Below the pieces are notes generated by a model that saw only the letters and a list, made by a program, of their open reading frames with translations, was not told where the DNA came from and searched no databases. From Muscardinus avellanarius (taxonomy: Eukaryota; Chordata; Mammalia; Rodentia; Gliridae), in NCBI GenBank assembly GCA_963383645.1, contig OY726559.1:115052441-115116440 (forward strand): DNA of 64,000 bases, given 5' to 3'. A program made the translations under genes and the position numbers. Each line of letters begins with the position of its first letter. Within the stretch, counting starts at the first letter, position 1. Shown piece by piece: positions 36,960 through 49,329 of this stretch.

Positions 36960-39900
36960 TTGCAGTACTGGGGATGAAACCCAGAAGCATTGTACCTCTG
37001 AACTACACCCCAGTTCTATTTTTTTTTTTTTTTGCTGGTACTGGCGTTCCTGGAAGCCCTTCTACCTCCAGGCTACACTCCCAGACCCATTTTATACTTC
37101 TTTTTTATTTGGAAACAGGGTCTCTTAAACCAGCAGGGATTACAAGCGTGCGCCACTGCACCCGGTCCCAGTTCTATTTTTATTCTTTTTTGTGTGTGTG
37201 TGTGTGTGGTACTGGGATGGAACCCAGGGGCATTCTACCTCCAAGCTACACCCCTAGCCCTATTTTTTAGTCTTTTTAGTTTTTGAAATAGGGTCTCACT
37301 GAGTTGCAAAGGGCCTTGCTAAGTAGGTGAGGCTGTCTGCGAACCGTGATCCTCCTGTCTCAGCCTCCCAAATGCTGGAATCACAAGCATGCACCACCAC
37401 GCCGGGCTTCCTAGAGAATTTTATCTCTAAAAATAAAACAAGCTGAGTGTGGTGGTGCATGCTGTAATCCCAGCACTTGGGAAGCTGAGACAGGAGGGTC
37501 ACAGGTTCGGAGCCAGCCTAAGCAATTTAGGGAGCCCCTCTGTAACTTAGTGAGACCCTGTTTCCAAATAAGAAATAAAATCAGGCTAGAGTATAATGAG
37601 GTAAAATGCCTCTGAATTGAATCCCTAGTACCAAAAAAAGAAAAAAAGGAAGAAGGAAGACAGGCAGGCAGGCTAAGACCTGTTCAGTGCCTTTTGGACG
37701 TCCTACCCCCACCCCCTCTACAGTCCCTGTCTGCTACTTTATAGCATGGCTGAGTCTGAGGTTTCCTGCGCCCTGGGTCCCGGTGGGAAGTTTGTTGTAG
37801 CCCCTTCTCCCCACACTGTATCCACTAACCTGCTGAATCCCAGGCTACCTTCCCAGGTCTGTGTCCTGACTCAAGGCTTAGACAATGTTTCTGGTTGAAC
37901 ACTGTAATACTGTCCTAAACTAGCAAGTTTGGAATCCCAGTACTTGGGAGGCTGAGACTGGAGGATCACAGGTTTACTCAGCCTCAGCAACTTGTGAGGC
38001 CCTCCATCATTTAATGAGACCTTGTTTCAAAATAAAGAATAAAATAGGAAGACCCACGTGGCACCGCATATAATCCCAGCATTTGGGAGGTTGAAACCGG
38101 AGGACTGCGGTTTGTGCACAGTCTCAGCTACTTAGCGAGGCCCTCTGCAATTTAGTGAGACTCTGTTTCGAAATCAAGAATAAAAAATAGGACTGGGGTG
38201 TAGCTCGGAGGTCAAATGCCCCTGGGTTCCATCCCCAAACCTGCAAAAAAATTAAAAAAAATAAAAATTAAAAATTAAAAAAAATAAAGAATAAGCCAAG
38301 CATGGTAGGGCACACTTGTAATACTCTTGCTTGGGAGGCTGAGACAGGAGGATCGCACAGGTTTGAAGCCAGCCTCAGCTGGCTTAAGAGACCCTGTTTC
38401 CAAATAAAATATAAAATAGGTCTGGGAGTGTAGCCTGGAGGTAGAAGGCCTCTGGGTTCCACCCCCAGTACCACCAAAAATAAAATAAAAATAAATAAAA
38501 TAAAAAATAAATAATACAGAATAAAAAATAGGACTGGTGTGTAGCTCAGAGGTAGACTGCTCCTGGGTTCCATCCCCAGTACCAAAAAAAAAAAAAAAAA
38601 GAATGAAATAAGGCTGGGGTGTAGCTCGGGGTAGAATGCCCCGGGGTTTAATCTCTAGTACCGAAAAAAAGAAGAAGGAGAAGGAGAAGGAGAAGAAGAA
38701 GAAGGAGAAGAAGAAGGAGAAGGAGAAGGAGAAGGAGAAGGAGAAGGAGAAGGAGAAGAAGAACAGACACACTGTCAGGGTCTTTCTCCAGAGCCCTGTC
38801 CCCAAATTTCTTCTCCCATCTTCTCCTTAACCCAGTCAACACTGTTACTCCCAATGGCTCTCTCTTCCTGGTCTTCTGTTTTTTCCCCCCCACTTACAGT
38901 ATGAAGATTGGACCTGGGGTCTTTCTACCTCTGAGCTATAGCCCCAGCCATGTGTGTGAATGTGGGGGGTACTGAGATTGAACTCAGAGGCATTGAGCTT
39001 GAACTCAGAGGTACTGAGATTGAACTTAGAGGTACTGAGATTGAACTCAGAGGCACTGTATCTCCAAGCTATACACCAGCCCCTTTTATTTTATATCATG
39101 AAACAGGATCTCTCTAAGTTGCTGAGGCTGGCCACAGACCTGATCCTCCTGTCTCAGCCTTCCAAGTACTGGGGTTACAGGCTTCGGTGCCACCATGCCT
39201 GGCTCTGTCCTGGCACTTTTTATTGATTTATTTTTATTTTAGAACCCGGTTCTCGCAGCTGGGTGTGGTAGCTCACGCTTGTAATTCCAGTACTTGGGAA
39301 GGTGAGACAGGAGGATCACAGGTTCACCGCCAGCCTCAGCAATTCAGTGAGGCCTCCTGCAACTTATTGATACCCTATTTCAAAATAAATAATAAAATGA
39401 GCTAGGTGTGGTGGCACACACTTGTAATCCCAGTACTTGGGAGGCTGAAACAGGAGGGTTGCCAGTTCACAGCCTCAGCTACTTAGTGAGGCCCTTTGCA
39501 ACTCAGTGAGACCTTGTTTCAAAATAAAGAATAAAAATAGGGCTGGGGTGACACTCAGGGCTAGAATACCCCTGGGTTCCATCCCCAGTACAGAAAGAAA
39601 GAAAAAAAGAGAAAGAATAAAAATAGAACTGGGGGTATAGCTTGGAGGTAGAACGCCTGTGGGTTTGATCCCCAATACCCAAAAAAAAGCATGAAAAGAA
39701 AAGAAAAAAGAAACAGGGTCTTCCTAAATTGCAAAGGCTGACCCCTAACCTGCAATCTTCCTGTGTTAACCTCCCAAGTACTGGAATGCCAGGCATGAGC
39801 CACCACACCTGGCATTTCTCTTTTTTTTTTTTTTTTTTTTGGTGCTGGGGATTGTACTCAGGGGCATTCTGCCTACAAGCTACACCCCAGCTTTTTTTTT

Positions 39901-41334
39901 TTTTTTTTTTTGTACTGGGGTTAGAACCCAGAGGCTTTCTACCTCCGGGCTAAACTCCCATATCTATTTTATATTTTATTTGGAAATGGTCTCACTAAGT
40001 GGCTGAGAGCCTCACTAAGTAGCTGAGGCTGGCCTCAAACCTGTGCGATCCTCCTGTCTCAGCCTCCCAAGTGCTGGGATCATAGGTGTGCACCACCAGG
40101 CCCAGCCCTCTCATGCCCTTAAAGTTGCTGTGATGCCTTGGTCTCACAGACCCAGTCCACAAAAAGCGGAGCAAAGACAGTTCCTCCTAGGCCCCCCTTG
40201 CCTCTTGCTGCCGGTGTGAGGCTCCCCCAGCGGACCCTAGGACTTACCAGGGCTGTAGGAGGCACTGGGGTTACAGCGGCCATCCTGGGAAGGCTGTGGG
40301 CATTAAAGGGCAGCTCACTGACCACGCAGGCAGTAGGCATCAAACATGGCGGGCTCCACTGGTCTGAAAGAGACAGAGTGGGAGGAAGCGGGAGGTTCAC
40401 GTGGTGGCTGCAGGGTCTGGGGGTACCGGTGGGGAGCGCGCTGAGCCCCAGGGCTGGGATTGGGCGCGAAGGTTGTGAGTCTCTTTCCAGGAGCAGCGCT
40501 CACCGAGCTGGATGAGTGTGGAGATGAGCCCTAAGGTTGGCCCAGCGCCCCCGTGCCCCTCCTGCAGGGCGCCTGCGTCCTGGGCAGCCTGGCACGGGGC
40601 CGGGGGGCTGGCGGGGCGGCCCGCGTCCTCAGAGTGGCCGCTGTCACTGCCCGGAGACGCTTCCGAGCAGTACACCTTATTGGGATCAATGAAGACCTTT
40701 GGAAAACCTTCAGACTCACTCTCGCCGAGGCCCTGTAAAAGGAGGAGGGTTGTTGAGAGTCGGGAACCCATTTGGAAGTGTTGTGACAGCAGACTTAGAC
40801 CCTGCACGCTTTCTTGGATGTGTGGAAGTTGCAATTCATGTCTATGTTAGAATCATTTATTTATTTATTTATTTTTGTGGTACTCGGGGTGGAACCCAGG
40901 GGCTTTCTACCTCCGGGCTAAACTCCCAGACCTATTTTCTATTTTATTTGGAAACAGGGTCTCATTAAGTTGCTGAGAGCCTCACCAAGTAGCTGAGGCT
41001 GGCTTCGAACCTGTGAGATTCTCCTGTCTCAGCCTCCCAAGCGCAGGGATTACAGGCGTGCACCACCACGCCCAGCATATTTATTTATTTATTTATTATT
41101 TATTTATTTATTTATTTATCTATCTTTTTGAGGGTCTGGGGATGGAACTCAGGGCATTCAAACTCCGAGCTACACCCCCAGCCCTATTTTTTATTCTTAA
41201 TTTGAAACAGGCTCACTAAGTTGTAGAGGGCCTCACTAAATAGCTGAGGCTGTCCTTGAAATGTGATCCTCCAGTCTCAGCCTCCCAAATGCTGGGATTA
41301 CAAGCGTGCGCCACCACACCTGGCTCAGAATCAT

Positions 41335-41369
<35 letters not shown>

Positions 41370-41438
41370 TGGTACTGGGAATTGAACTCAGAGGCATTCT
41401 ACCTCCGAGATATAGCCCCAGCCTGATTTTATTCCTTT

Positions 41439-41472
<34 letters not shown>

Positions 41473-43032
41473 GGGTCTGGGCATGGAACCCAGGGGCATT
41501 TGACTTCCGAGCTACATTCCCTGCCCTATTTTTTATTCTTTATTTTTTGAAACTGGGTCTCACTAAGTTGCAGAGGGCCTCAGTAAGTAGCTGAGGCTGT
41601 CTGCCAACCATGATCCTCCAGTCTCAGCCTCCCAAATGCTGGGATTACAAGTGTACGCCACCACGCCCAGCTTGATTTTATTCTTTGTTTGTTTGTTTGT
41701 TTGTAGTACCGGGGATGGAACCCAGGAGCATTCTACCTCCGTGCTACACCCCCAGCCCTATTTTTTATTCTTTATTTTAAAACAAGATCCCACTAACTTG
41801 CCAAGGGCCTCACTAAGGAGCTGAGGCTGTCTGTTAATCGCGATCCTCTGGTCTCAGCCTCCTGAATGCTGGGATTATAATTGTGTGCCACCATGCCCGG
41901 CCCTAGTTTTATTCTTTATTTTTGAAACAGGGTCTCTTGAACCCGGTGTGGTGGCTCATGCTTGTAATCCCAGCATTTGGGAGTCTGAGACCAGAGGATT
42001 GCAGTTGGAAGATACCCTCAACCACTACCTAGCGAGGCCCTTTGCAACTCAGTGAGACCCTGTTTCAAAATAAAGAATAAAAAATAGGGCTGGGTTTGTA
42101 GCTCGGAGGTAGAATGCCCCTGGGTTCCATCCCCAGTACCGCAAAAAACAAAACAAAACAAAACAAAAAACACCACCTCACTGAGTTGCAAAGGGCCTCA
42201 CTAAGTAGCTGAGGCTGGCCGTGAACCATGAGCCTTCAGTCTCGGCCTCCCAAATGCTGGAATTACAAGCGTGCACCACCACACCCAGCCCGATTTTATT
42301 CTTTATTTGAACAGGGTCTCATTAAATTGCGGAGAGCCTCTGTAAGTAGCTGAGTCTGGCTGTGAACCTGTGTGATCCTCCTGTCTCAGCCTCTCAATGA
42401 CAGGGATTACAAACCTGCACCACCACACTGGCTTTTTTTTTTTTTTTAAACAAGGTCCCACTAAATTGCTGAGGCTGGCCTCAAACCCATGATCCTCCAG
42501 TTCTAGCCTTCCAAGTACTGGGATACAGGCTTATGACACTATGCTCCCCCCCACCTTTTTTTTGGAAACAGGATCTCCCTCCCTCAGTGGCTGAGGGGTC
42601 TTGCTAAGTTTCTGAAGTTAGCATCCAAACCTGCGATCCTCCTGACTCAGCCAGTACTGGGATTACATGCAAGTATCACTATACCCAGCCCAAGCTCTTT
42701 TTATTTCTTATTTTGAGACAGGGTTGGAATAAATTGCCTAGGCTGGCAATTTATTAATCTTCAATCCTCCTGACTCAGCCTCACCAAGTACTGGGATGGC
42801 CACGTCGCCCGCTGGGTCTCAGCCCCATTCCTACCCCACCCCTCACCAGCACACTTACACATCCCTGGTCCCCACTAGACTCCCAGCCTTGCAGCCCTTG
42901 TTCTTGGGACCTAGCCACCGGAACCTCCGGAGAGGAGCAGTGGAATCCCAGCTCCAGGAAGGACCCGGCGGGGAAGATGTCTTCTGTAGGTTCCAGCATT
43001 GCATCCAGCAGTTCAGGGGAGCCGAGATCCAT
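32346..43032 (-). CDS. CREB3L4: CREB3L4 (AIbZIP/CREB4), ER-anchored bZIP factor (nine coding exons)
   Basis: This is a CREB3-family transcription factor tethered in the ER membrane and released by regulated proteolysis. It is known from prostate, testis and secretory tissue. Coding exons on the minus strand are 42859-43032, 40504-40732, 40248-40363, 35189-35281, 34980-35086, 34786-34854, 34235-34319, 33994-34090 and 32346-32539. They total 1164 nt or 387 residues; human is near 395. The acidic N-terminus starts [15 protein letters not shown]. The basic region is at about 209-235 ([21 protein letters not shown]), followed by a leucine zipper to about 275. A transmembrane segment lies at about 292-305 ([14 protein letters not shown]). 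The lumenal tail ends in LRSDEM. Coding exon 1 has an acceptor just before the ATG (about 43036), so a non-coding exon must lie upstream. All junctions are GT-AG. Confidence 0.95.
32620..33940. repeat. SINEs in the last CREB3L4 intron
   Basis: Minus-strand copies lie at about 32620-32780 and 33000-33940. A plus-strand copy at 32785-32970 has a tail turned into (AATC)n at 32966-32990. A (GTTT)n/(ATTT)n tract lies around 33687-33727. Confidence 0.8.
34380..34785 (+). repeat. SINE with (TAAAA)n and (CA)n tracts in a CREB3L4 intron
   Basis: A plus-strand type-A SINE at 34383-34575 is followed by (TAAAA) repeated about eleven times (34570-34625), then a second right-monomer fragment and a (CA)n run at 34727-34773. 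The (CA)n run ends only about 12 bp from the coding exon at 34786-34854. Confidence 0.85.
35370..37660. repeat. SINEs and long (GT)n/(ATT)n tracts in CREB3L4 intron 3
   Basis: Minus-strand SINEs fill about 35370-35980 and 36590-37410, with a plus copy at 37440-37640. A (GT)n run lies at 36513-36578 and (ATT)n at about 36636-36682. A compound (CAT)n(AAT)n(ATT)n tract lies at 36869-36960. Between them, 36000-36480 is unique intronic sequence in which I see no exon. The copy at 37022-37170 is a type-C element with a large internal deletion. Confidence 0.8.
37660..37920. other. Unique intronic segment of CREB3L4
   Basis: This is non-repetitive sequence inside the long CREB3L4 intron (35282-40247). 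No open frame with good splice sites and no recognised motif was found. Confidence 0.5.
37920..40110. repeat. SINE field with minisatellites in CREB3L4 intron 3
   Basis: Plus-strand SINEs fill about 37920-38670, with (GGAGAA)n-type purine repeats at 38670-38762. Minus-strand copies lie at 38900-39205 and carry a four-unit 21-bp repeat at 38971-39054. Plus copies fill 39255-39700 and minus copies 39715-40110. Confidence 0.8.
40860..42800. repeat. SINE field in CREB3L4 intron 1
   Basis: Minus-strand copies fill 40870-41935 and 42170-42800, with a single plus-strand copy at 41940-42150. (ATTT)n tracts lie at 40855-40872, 41078-41120 and 41335-41372. The left end is about 130 bp from coding exon 2 and the right end about 60 bp from coding exon 1. 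Confidence 0.82.
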
Positions 43033-43039
43033 GCTTCTG

Positions 43040-43370
43040 CAGGAAGGTGTGCAGGGCTGAGAGTTACCAGCCACCCCGTCCACACTCGCCCAGTCCTCTC
43101 CCTGGTCACCCAGTTACCTGGACACATCACCCCCAACCTTATCTCTTAGATTCAAATAGGCCCCTCGGGGTCTCACCTGTTTCCTGCTGAGCAAGCCCTG
43201 CCCCTGCCTGCTGAGAACCTCCAGGATCTGTATCCTGGTCCTGCCCAGCCAAACCCCGCCCCGCTGCACACCAGGAAAGTGGCTGCACCCTGCCAGGAGC
43301 CACCTGGGAGAAGGCGGCTGGAATGCTAACCAGCAGCCAGCTGGCTGGTCCCAGTGAGAGATTCTTTTTT
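43040..43370 (-). other. Unique GC-rich segment upstream of CREB3L4 coding exon 1
   Basis: This is non-repetitive, moderately GC-rich sequence directly upstream of the first coding exon. It ends in E-box-rich sequence (CAGCTG, CACCTG). It may include CREB3L4 intron or alternative 5' UTR sequence. No coding frame is seen. Confidence 0.45.
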
Positions 43371-43389
43371 TCTTTTCTCCCTTTTTTTT

Positions 43390-43824
43390 TTTTTTTTTTT
43401 AATTTTTGGTACTGGGATTAAGTGTAAGGGGCATTCTTCCTCCAAGCTACACTTGAGCACATTTTTATTATTTATTTATTTATTTAGCTCAGGGGCATTC
43501 TACCTCTGAGCCATGTCTCCAGCCCCTGTTTCTTTTCTTTTCTTTCTTTCTTTCCTTCCTTCTTTCTCTCTTTCTCTCTCTCTCTTTCTCTTTCCTACCT
43601 TCCTTCTTTCTTTCTTTTTCTCTCTCTCTTTCTTTTTTTTTGTGGTACTGGGGTTCCTGGAAGCTCTACCTCTGGGCTATACACTCCCAGACCTATTTTT
43701 ACATTTTTATATTTGGAAACAGGGTCTCCTAAACCAGCGCGCACGGCTGGCTTCGAACCTGCGCGATCCTCCTGTCTCTGCCTCCCAAGCGCGGGGATTA
43801 CAAGTGTGCGCCACCATGCCCGGC

Positions 43825-43882
<58 letters not shown>

Positions 43883-44222
43883 TTTCTTTCTCTTTCTTTT
43901 TGTGGTACTGGGATGGAACCCAGGGGCCTTCTACCTCCGGGCTATACTCCCAGACCTATTTTATATTTTATTTGGAAACAGGGTCTCTTAAGCCAGCTGA
44001 GGCTGGCTTCGAACCATCATGATCCTCCTGTCTCAGCCTCCCAATCGCGGGGATTACAAGCATGCGCCACCACGCCCGGCTTATTCTTTATTTTGGAACA
44101 GGGTCTCACTGAGTTGCAGAGGGCCTCACTAAGTAGCTGAGGCTGGCTGTGAATCATGATCCTCTTGTCTCAGCCTCCCAAATGCTGGGATTACAAGCAT
44201 GTGCCACCATGCCTGGCTTTTA

Positions 44223-44277
<55 letters not shown>

Positions 44278-44725
44278 GGGGATTGACTCCGGGAACACTC
44301 TACCTCTGAGCTGCACCTCCAGATTTTTATTTTATTTTATTTTGTTTTGTGGTATTGGGATGGAAGGCAGGGGCATTCTATATATGAGCTACAACCCCAG
44401 CTCTACTTTTTTTTTTTTTTTTTTTGCAGTACTGGGGATGGAACCCAGGCGCATTCTTCCTCCCAGCTACACCCCTAGCCCCATTTTCAAATTCTTTATT
44501 TTGAAACAGGGTCTCACAGAGTTGCAAAGGGCCTCACTAAGTAGCTGAGGCTATCCTTGAACCTACGATCTTTCTGTCTCAGTTTCCAAATCTATTTTTT
44601 TTTTTTAAACAGTCTCACTAGGTTGATGAGGGTCTCACAACTGGCTGAGGCTGTCCTCCAACCTGCAATTCTCCTGCGTCAACCTCCCAAGCACTAGGAT
44701 TACAGGCGTGTGCCACCAACACAGC
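43390..44725 (-). repeat. Minus-strand SINE array with (CTTT)n and (GT)n
   Basis: At least five copies lie head to tail on the minus strand. Among them are a type-C copy at 43640-43826, a (CTTT)n tract at 43826-43895, and a (GT)24 run at 44225-44272. The array ends at a unique GC-rich block. Confidence 0.85.
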
Positions 44726-45260
44726 ATAGGTCTTCCTGAAGATCTATCCCGGGATAGATCTATCCGGGGGATTCGCCTTCTCCCCGGGAAGGACGAGATA
44801 GCGGGGAGAGGCGCAAACCCGTTCTCCAGCTATCGCTTTGGCAAGGAGACTGTGGCTGGGCTGCAAAGGCGAAGAGTCCAGCCCAGGGCTTCGGGGCACG
44901 CCCCCCTCCTCTGCTGGGCGCGCTTGAGTCCCCATTGGAAGCTAAAGGCTTAGAGATTTCGAGGGACAGGGCATGGAGCTAATGGGATCAGCCTCTCAAG
45001 GTCCCCGCCTTCGGAATTAGTTAGATCAGGCTCGTGGAGCGAGCCAGGCCAATGGGGCCGCAGGATTGTCAGGCGGGGCCTGGGTGCTGCAGGACTCCAT
45101 TCAGGCGGGGTCGGAACAGGAGGAAGAAATTGTCAGCAAGTGAGAAAAAGTTTGGGGGAATGTGGGTCTGAGCGGCTTGGTGTGGATTTGTTGACTATGT
45201 GACTCTGAAACCCCCAGATATTATCTAGCTGGAGAGTAAATAACACGTTGACCGAAATTA
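44725..45260. promoter_or_regulatory. Unique GC-rich block, candidate CREB3L4/SLC39A1 divergent promoter
   Basis: This repeat-free island between SINE arrays contains CCCATTGG at 44931-44938 and GGCCAATGGGG near 45046-45056 (CCAAT boxes). GGGGCGG/GGCGGGG elements and a 22-bp perfect palindrome at 44740-44761 are also present. In human, CREB3L4 and SLC39A1 start head to head and overlap. This block lies upstream of both here. No TATA box is clear. A role as promoter or as a non-coding first exon is inferred. Confidence 0.45.
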
Positions 45261-45389
45261 AACCACCAGGGGGACCGTGGCGCAATCGCAGGGTTTCCAA
45301 ATCGGAAATCTGAGCTCTGTGTACCGCCCAACACAGTCCCTGGACTCTTCACTAAAGGTTAGGGTCTGTAAAGCTGCAAAAAAGTTAAA

Positions 45390-48300
45390 AAACAGCCGGG
45401 CGTGGTGGCGCACGCTTGTAATCCCAGCATTTGGGAGGCTGAGACCGGAGGATCGCGGTTCGCGGACAGCCTCAGCTACTTAGTGACGCCCTTTGCAACT
45501 CAGTGAGACCCTGTTTCAAAATAAAGAATAAAAATTTGGGCAGGGGTTGTAGCTCAGAGGTCAAATGCCTCTGGGTTCCATCCCAGACCCACACGCACAC
45601 ACACAAAAAAAAGATCGCTAAACTGGGAGTGTTGAAGGCACGCTTGTAATCCCAGAATTTGGGAGGCTCAGACAGAAGGATCGCGCAGGTTCGAAGCCAG
45701 CCTCAGCTACTTAGGGAGGCCCTTCACAACTCAGTGAGACTGTTTCAGAAAACAAAACAAAACAAAATAAAAAATAGAACTGGAAAGCTGAGCGTGGTGG
45801 CACATGCTTGTAATCCCAGCATTTGGGAGGTTGAGACCAAAGGATCATGGTTGGTGGCCAGCCTCAGCTACTTAGTGAGGCCCTCTGCAACTCAGTGGGA
45901 CCGTTTCAAATTAAAGAGTAAAAGCCAGGCGTGGTGGCCCACGCTTGTAATATCCCCCCACCCCCTTGGGAGGCTGAGAGGAGGATGCACAGGTTCGAAG
46001 CCAGCCTTAGCTACTTAGTGAGACTCTGTTTCCAAATAAAGTATAAAATAGGGTTGGAAGTATAGCCTGGAGGTAGAAAATGCCTCTGGGTTCCACCACC
46101 AGTACCCCCCCCACACACACACACACAAAAAAAAAGAGTAAAAAATAGGGGAGGGCCAGGCGTGGTGGCGCAGGTTTGTAATCCCCATCCTTGGGAGGCG
46201 GAGACAGAAGGATTGTGCAGGTTTGAAGCCAGCCTCTCTGGCTTAAGAGACCCTGTTTCCAAATAAAAATATAAAATAGGTCTGGGAGTGTAGTCCGGAG
46301 GTAGAAGGGTTTCCAGGAACCCCAGTACCACAAAAAAAAAAAAAAAAAAAAAAAATAGGGCAGGGAGTGTAGCTCAGAGATAGAATGCCCCTGGGTTCCA
46401 TTCCCAGACCTGAAAAATAAAATAAATAAATAAATAAATAATAATAAGACTGGAGGTGTAGCTCGGAGGTAGAATGTCCTTGGGTTCCATTCGCAGTACA
46501 GCAAAAAAAAAAAAAAAAAATGCTTATCAGGTGTGGTGGCGCACACTTGTAATTTCAGTATTTGGGAGGCAGAGATAGGAGGATCATAGATTCGCTACTT
46601 AGTGAGGCCCTACACAATTTAGTGAGACCCTTTTACAAAATTAAGAATAAAAAAAATAAAGCCAGGCATGGTGGCGCACCTGCACACTTGTAATCCCAGG
46701 ATTTGGGAGGCTGAGACAGGAGGATCGCTGCTGGAGAACAGCCTCAGCTGCTTAGTGAGGCCTTTGCAACCCAGTATGACCCTGTTTCAAAATAAAGAAT
46801 AATAAAAATAATAAGGCTGGGGTGTAGCTTGGAAGTAGAATGCCTCTTGGGGTGTAGCTTGGAAGTAGAATGCTCTTGGTTCCATCCGCAGTACAGAGAA
46901 AGAAAAAAAGAATAAAAAAATAGGGCTGGGGGTATAGCTCAGGTGGAAAATGATCCTGGGTTCAATCCCCAGTTACACACACAAACATCTCGGGGGTGTG
47001 TGCAACTTTATTTTTTATTTGAAACAAGGACTCGCTAAATTTACCCAGGCTGGGATTATAGGAGTGCACCTGGCTTGGCTTTTTTTTTTTTTTTTTTTTT
47101 TTTAGACCTAATCTGTATTCATTGTCCTGGCCTGGGATTTCTGGCTTCTGGCATGCATCACCACACCCAGCTAGGTTTGTGTAGTTTGTGGTACTGAAGA
47201 TTGAGCCCAGGGGCATTCTACCTCTGAGCTACAACCCCAGCCCTATTTTTTATTCTTTATTTTGAAACCAGGTCTCACTGTTGCAAAGGGCCTCACTGAG
47301 TAGCTGAGGCTGGCCTCAAATCTGGATCCTCCTGTCTACGCTTCCTAAATGCTGGGATTACAAGCCTGCACCATCACGCCTGGCCTTTATGCTTTATTTT
47401 TTATTTTTTTGGTGGTACTGGGGGTGGAATCCAGGGGATTTCTACCTCTGGGCTATACTCTCAGACCTATTTTATATTTCATTTGGAAACAGGGTCTCAT
47501 TGCTGAGAGCCTCACTAAGTAGCTGAGGCTGGCTTCGTACCTGTGCAATCCTCCTGTCTCAGCTCCCAAGCGCGGGATTACAAACCTGCGCCACCACGCC
47601 CGGCCTCTTTATGTTTTATTTTGAAATAGGGTTTCAGAGTTGTAGAGAGTCTCACTAAGTAGCATAAGCTGGCCTTGAACCTGTGATCCTCCTGTCTCAG
47701 CCTCTCAAATACTGGGATTACAAGAATGTGGCACCATACCTGGCTTGGCTCCTATTTATATTTAATTTTTTTTTTTTTTTTGGTGGTACTGGGAACGGAA
47801 CCCAGGAGCTTTCTACCTCCGGGCTACACTCCCAGACCTACTTTATATTTTGTTTGGAAACAGGGTCTCATTAAGTTGCTGGGAGCCTCACTAAGTAGCT
47901 GAGGCTAGCTTCGAACCTGCGCGATCCTCCTGTCTCAGTCTCCCAAGCGCTGGGATTACAAGCGTGCACCACCACGCCCGGCTTATATTTAATTTTGAAG
48001 TAATGTAAGTTCTCACTAAGTTGTTGAGGGTCTTGCTAATTACTGAGGCTATCCTCAAACTTGTGATCTTCCTGTCTCAGACTCCCAATTACACCAGGCC
48101 TAGCTCTATTTTATTTTTATTTATTTATTTGGTACTGAGCATTGAACCCAGGGACATTCTTGGGCATTCTGCTTCTGAGCTATACCCCCAGACCAAAGAC
48201 TGTATAAAAAATAAAAAGTTGCAGGGTGTGGCTGGGCATGGTGGCGCACATTTGTAATCCCCGCGCTTGGGAGGCTGAGACAGGAGGATCGCACAGGTTC

Positions 48301-48477
48301 GAAGCCAGCCTCAGCTACTTAGTGAGGCTCTCAGCAACTAGTGAGACCCTGTTTCCAAATAAAGTATAAAAAAGATCTGGGAGTATAGCCCGGAGGTAGA
48401 AAGCCTCTGGGTTCCACCCCCAGTACCACCAAAAAAAAAAAAAAGTTGCAGGGTGTGGTGGCAATTTAGGAGACCTG

Positions 48478-48524
<47 letters not shown>

Positions 48525-48955
48525 TCACTCTTTCTTTTCGTACTGGGGATGGAACCCAGGGTATTCTCCCTCCGAGCTACAGCCCCAGCCCTTGTTTTTA
48601 TTCTTAATTTTATTTATTTAAATATATTTTTTGCGGGTCTGGGGATGGAACCCAGAGGCATTTAACCTCTGAGCTACACCCCCAGTCCTATTTATTCTTT
48701 TTTTGAAACAGGTTCTCACTGAGTTGCAAAGGGCTTCACTAAGTAGTTGAGGCTGTCCTTGAACCGTAATCCTCCTGTCTCAGCCTCCTGAATGCTAGGA
48801 TTACAAGCGTGCGCCACCACACCCAGCTTGTTCTGCGTTGCAGAGGGTCTCACTAAGCAGTAGCTGAGGCTGTCCACGAACTGCAATCCTCCTTTTTTAG
48901 CCTCTCAAATGCTGGGATTATGGGTGTGGACCACCACGCTGGGCCCTGTTTGAAA
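45390..48955. repeat. SINE field upstream of SLC39A1
   Basis: Plus-strand copies fill 45392-46980 (a good type-A copy at 45392-45590 and a type-C copy at 46159-46360). Minus-strand copies fill 47000-48200. A plus type-B copy lies at 48230-48435. Minus copies fill 48530-48955 after a (CTTT)n run at 48479-48527. A 33-bp unit of the right monomer is tandemly doubled near 46815-46880. No gene is seen. Confidence 0.83.
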
Positions 48956-49329
48956 AAAAAAAAAAAAAAAAAGGAATGGGGATGTGGCTTGGGGGTAGAA
49001 TGTCCCTGAGTTCAACCTCCAATTCCAGGAAAACAAACAAACAAAAAAACGGGATGATTTTCAAGAAATTCCCGTTTCCCCTCTTCCAATGTGCCAGTTT
49101 TTTCTCTTGTGGGCGGGGGCCAGGGAAATCAGACAAAGCAGTTTGTCCCAAGAAAGAATGCACTGATAGGGTCTCAGAATCTCCTGAGATAAGATAAGGA
49201 CACTCTGGGACCAGGCCAGGCAGCTATCTTCAGGGATGTCTTTGAAAGAGTTGGGGGCTCAAACGGAGCACCCACCTCACCCCCAGGGTTCCTAGTTCTC
49301 TCTTCTAAAAAATCTTTTGACCGAGCCTT

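Noticed and set aside
36494..37270. Open frames rich in Val-Cys or Ile-Tyr repeats
   Set aside because: They are translations of (GT)n and (ATT)n microsatellites joined to SINEs, not proteins. The same applies to frames at 19138, 20000, 22447, 43513 and 57690.
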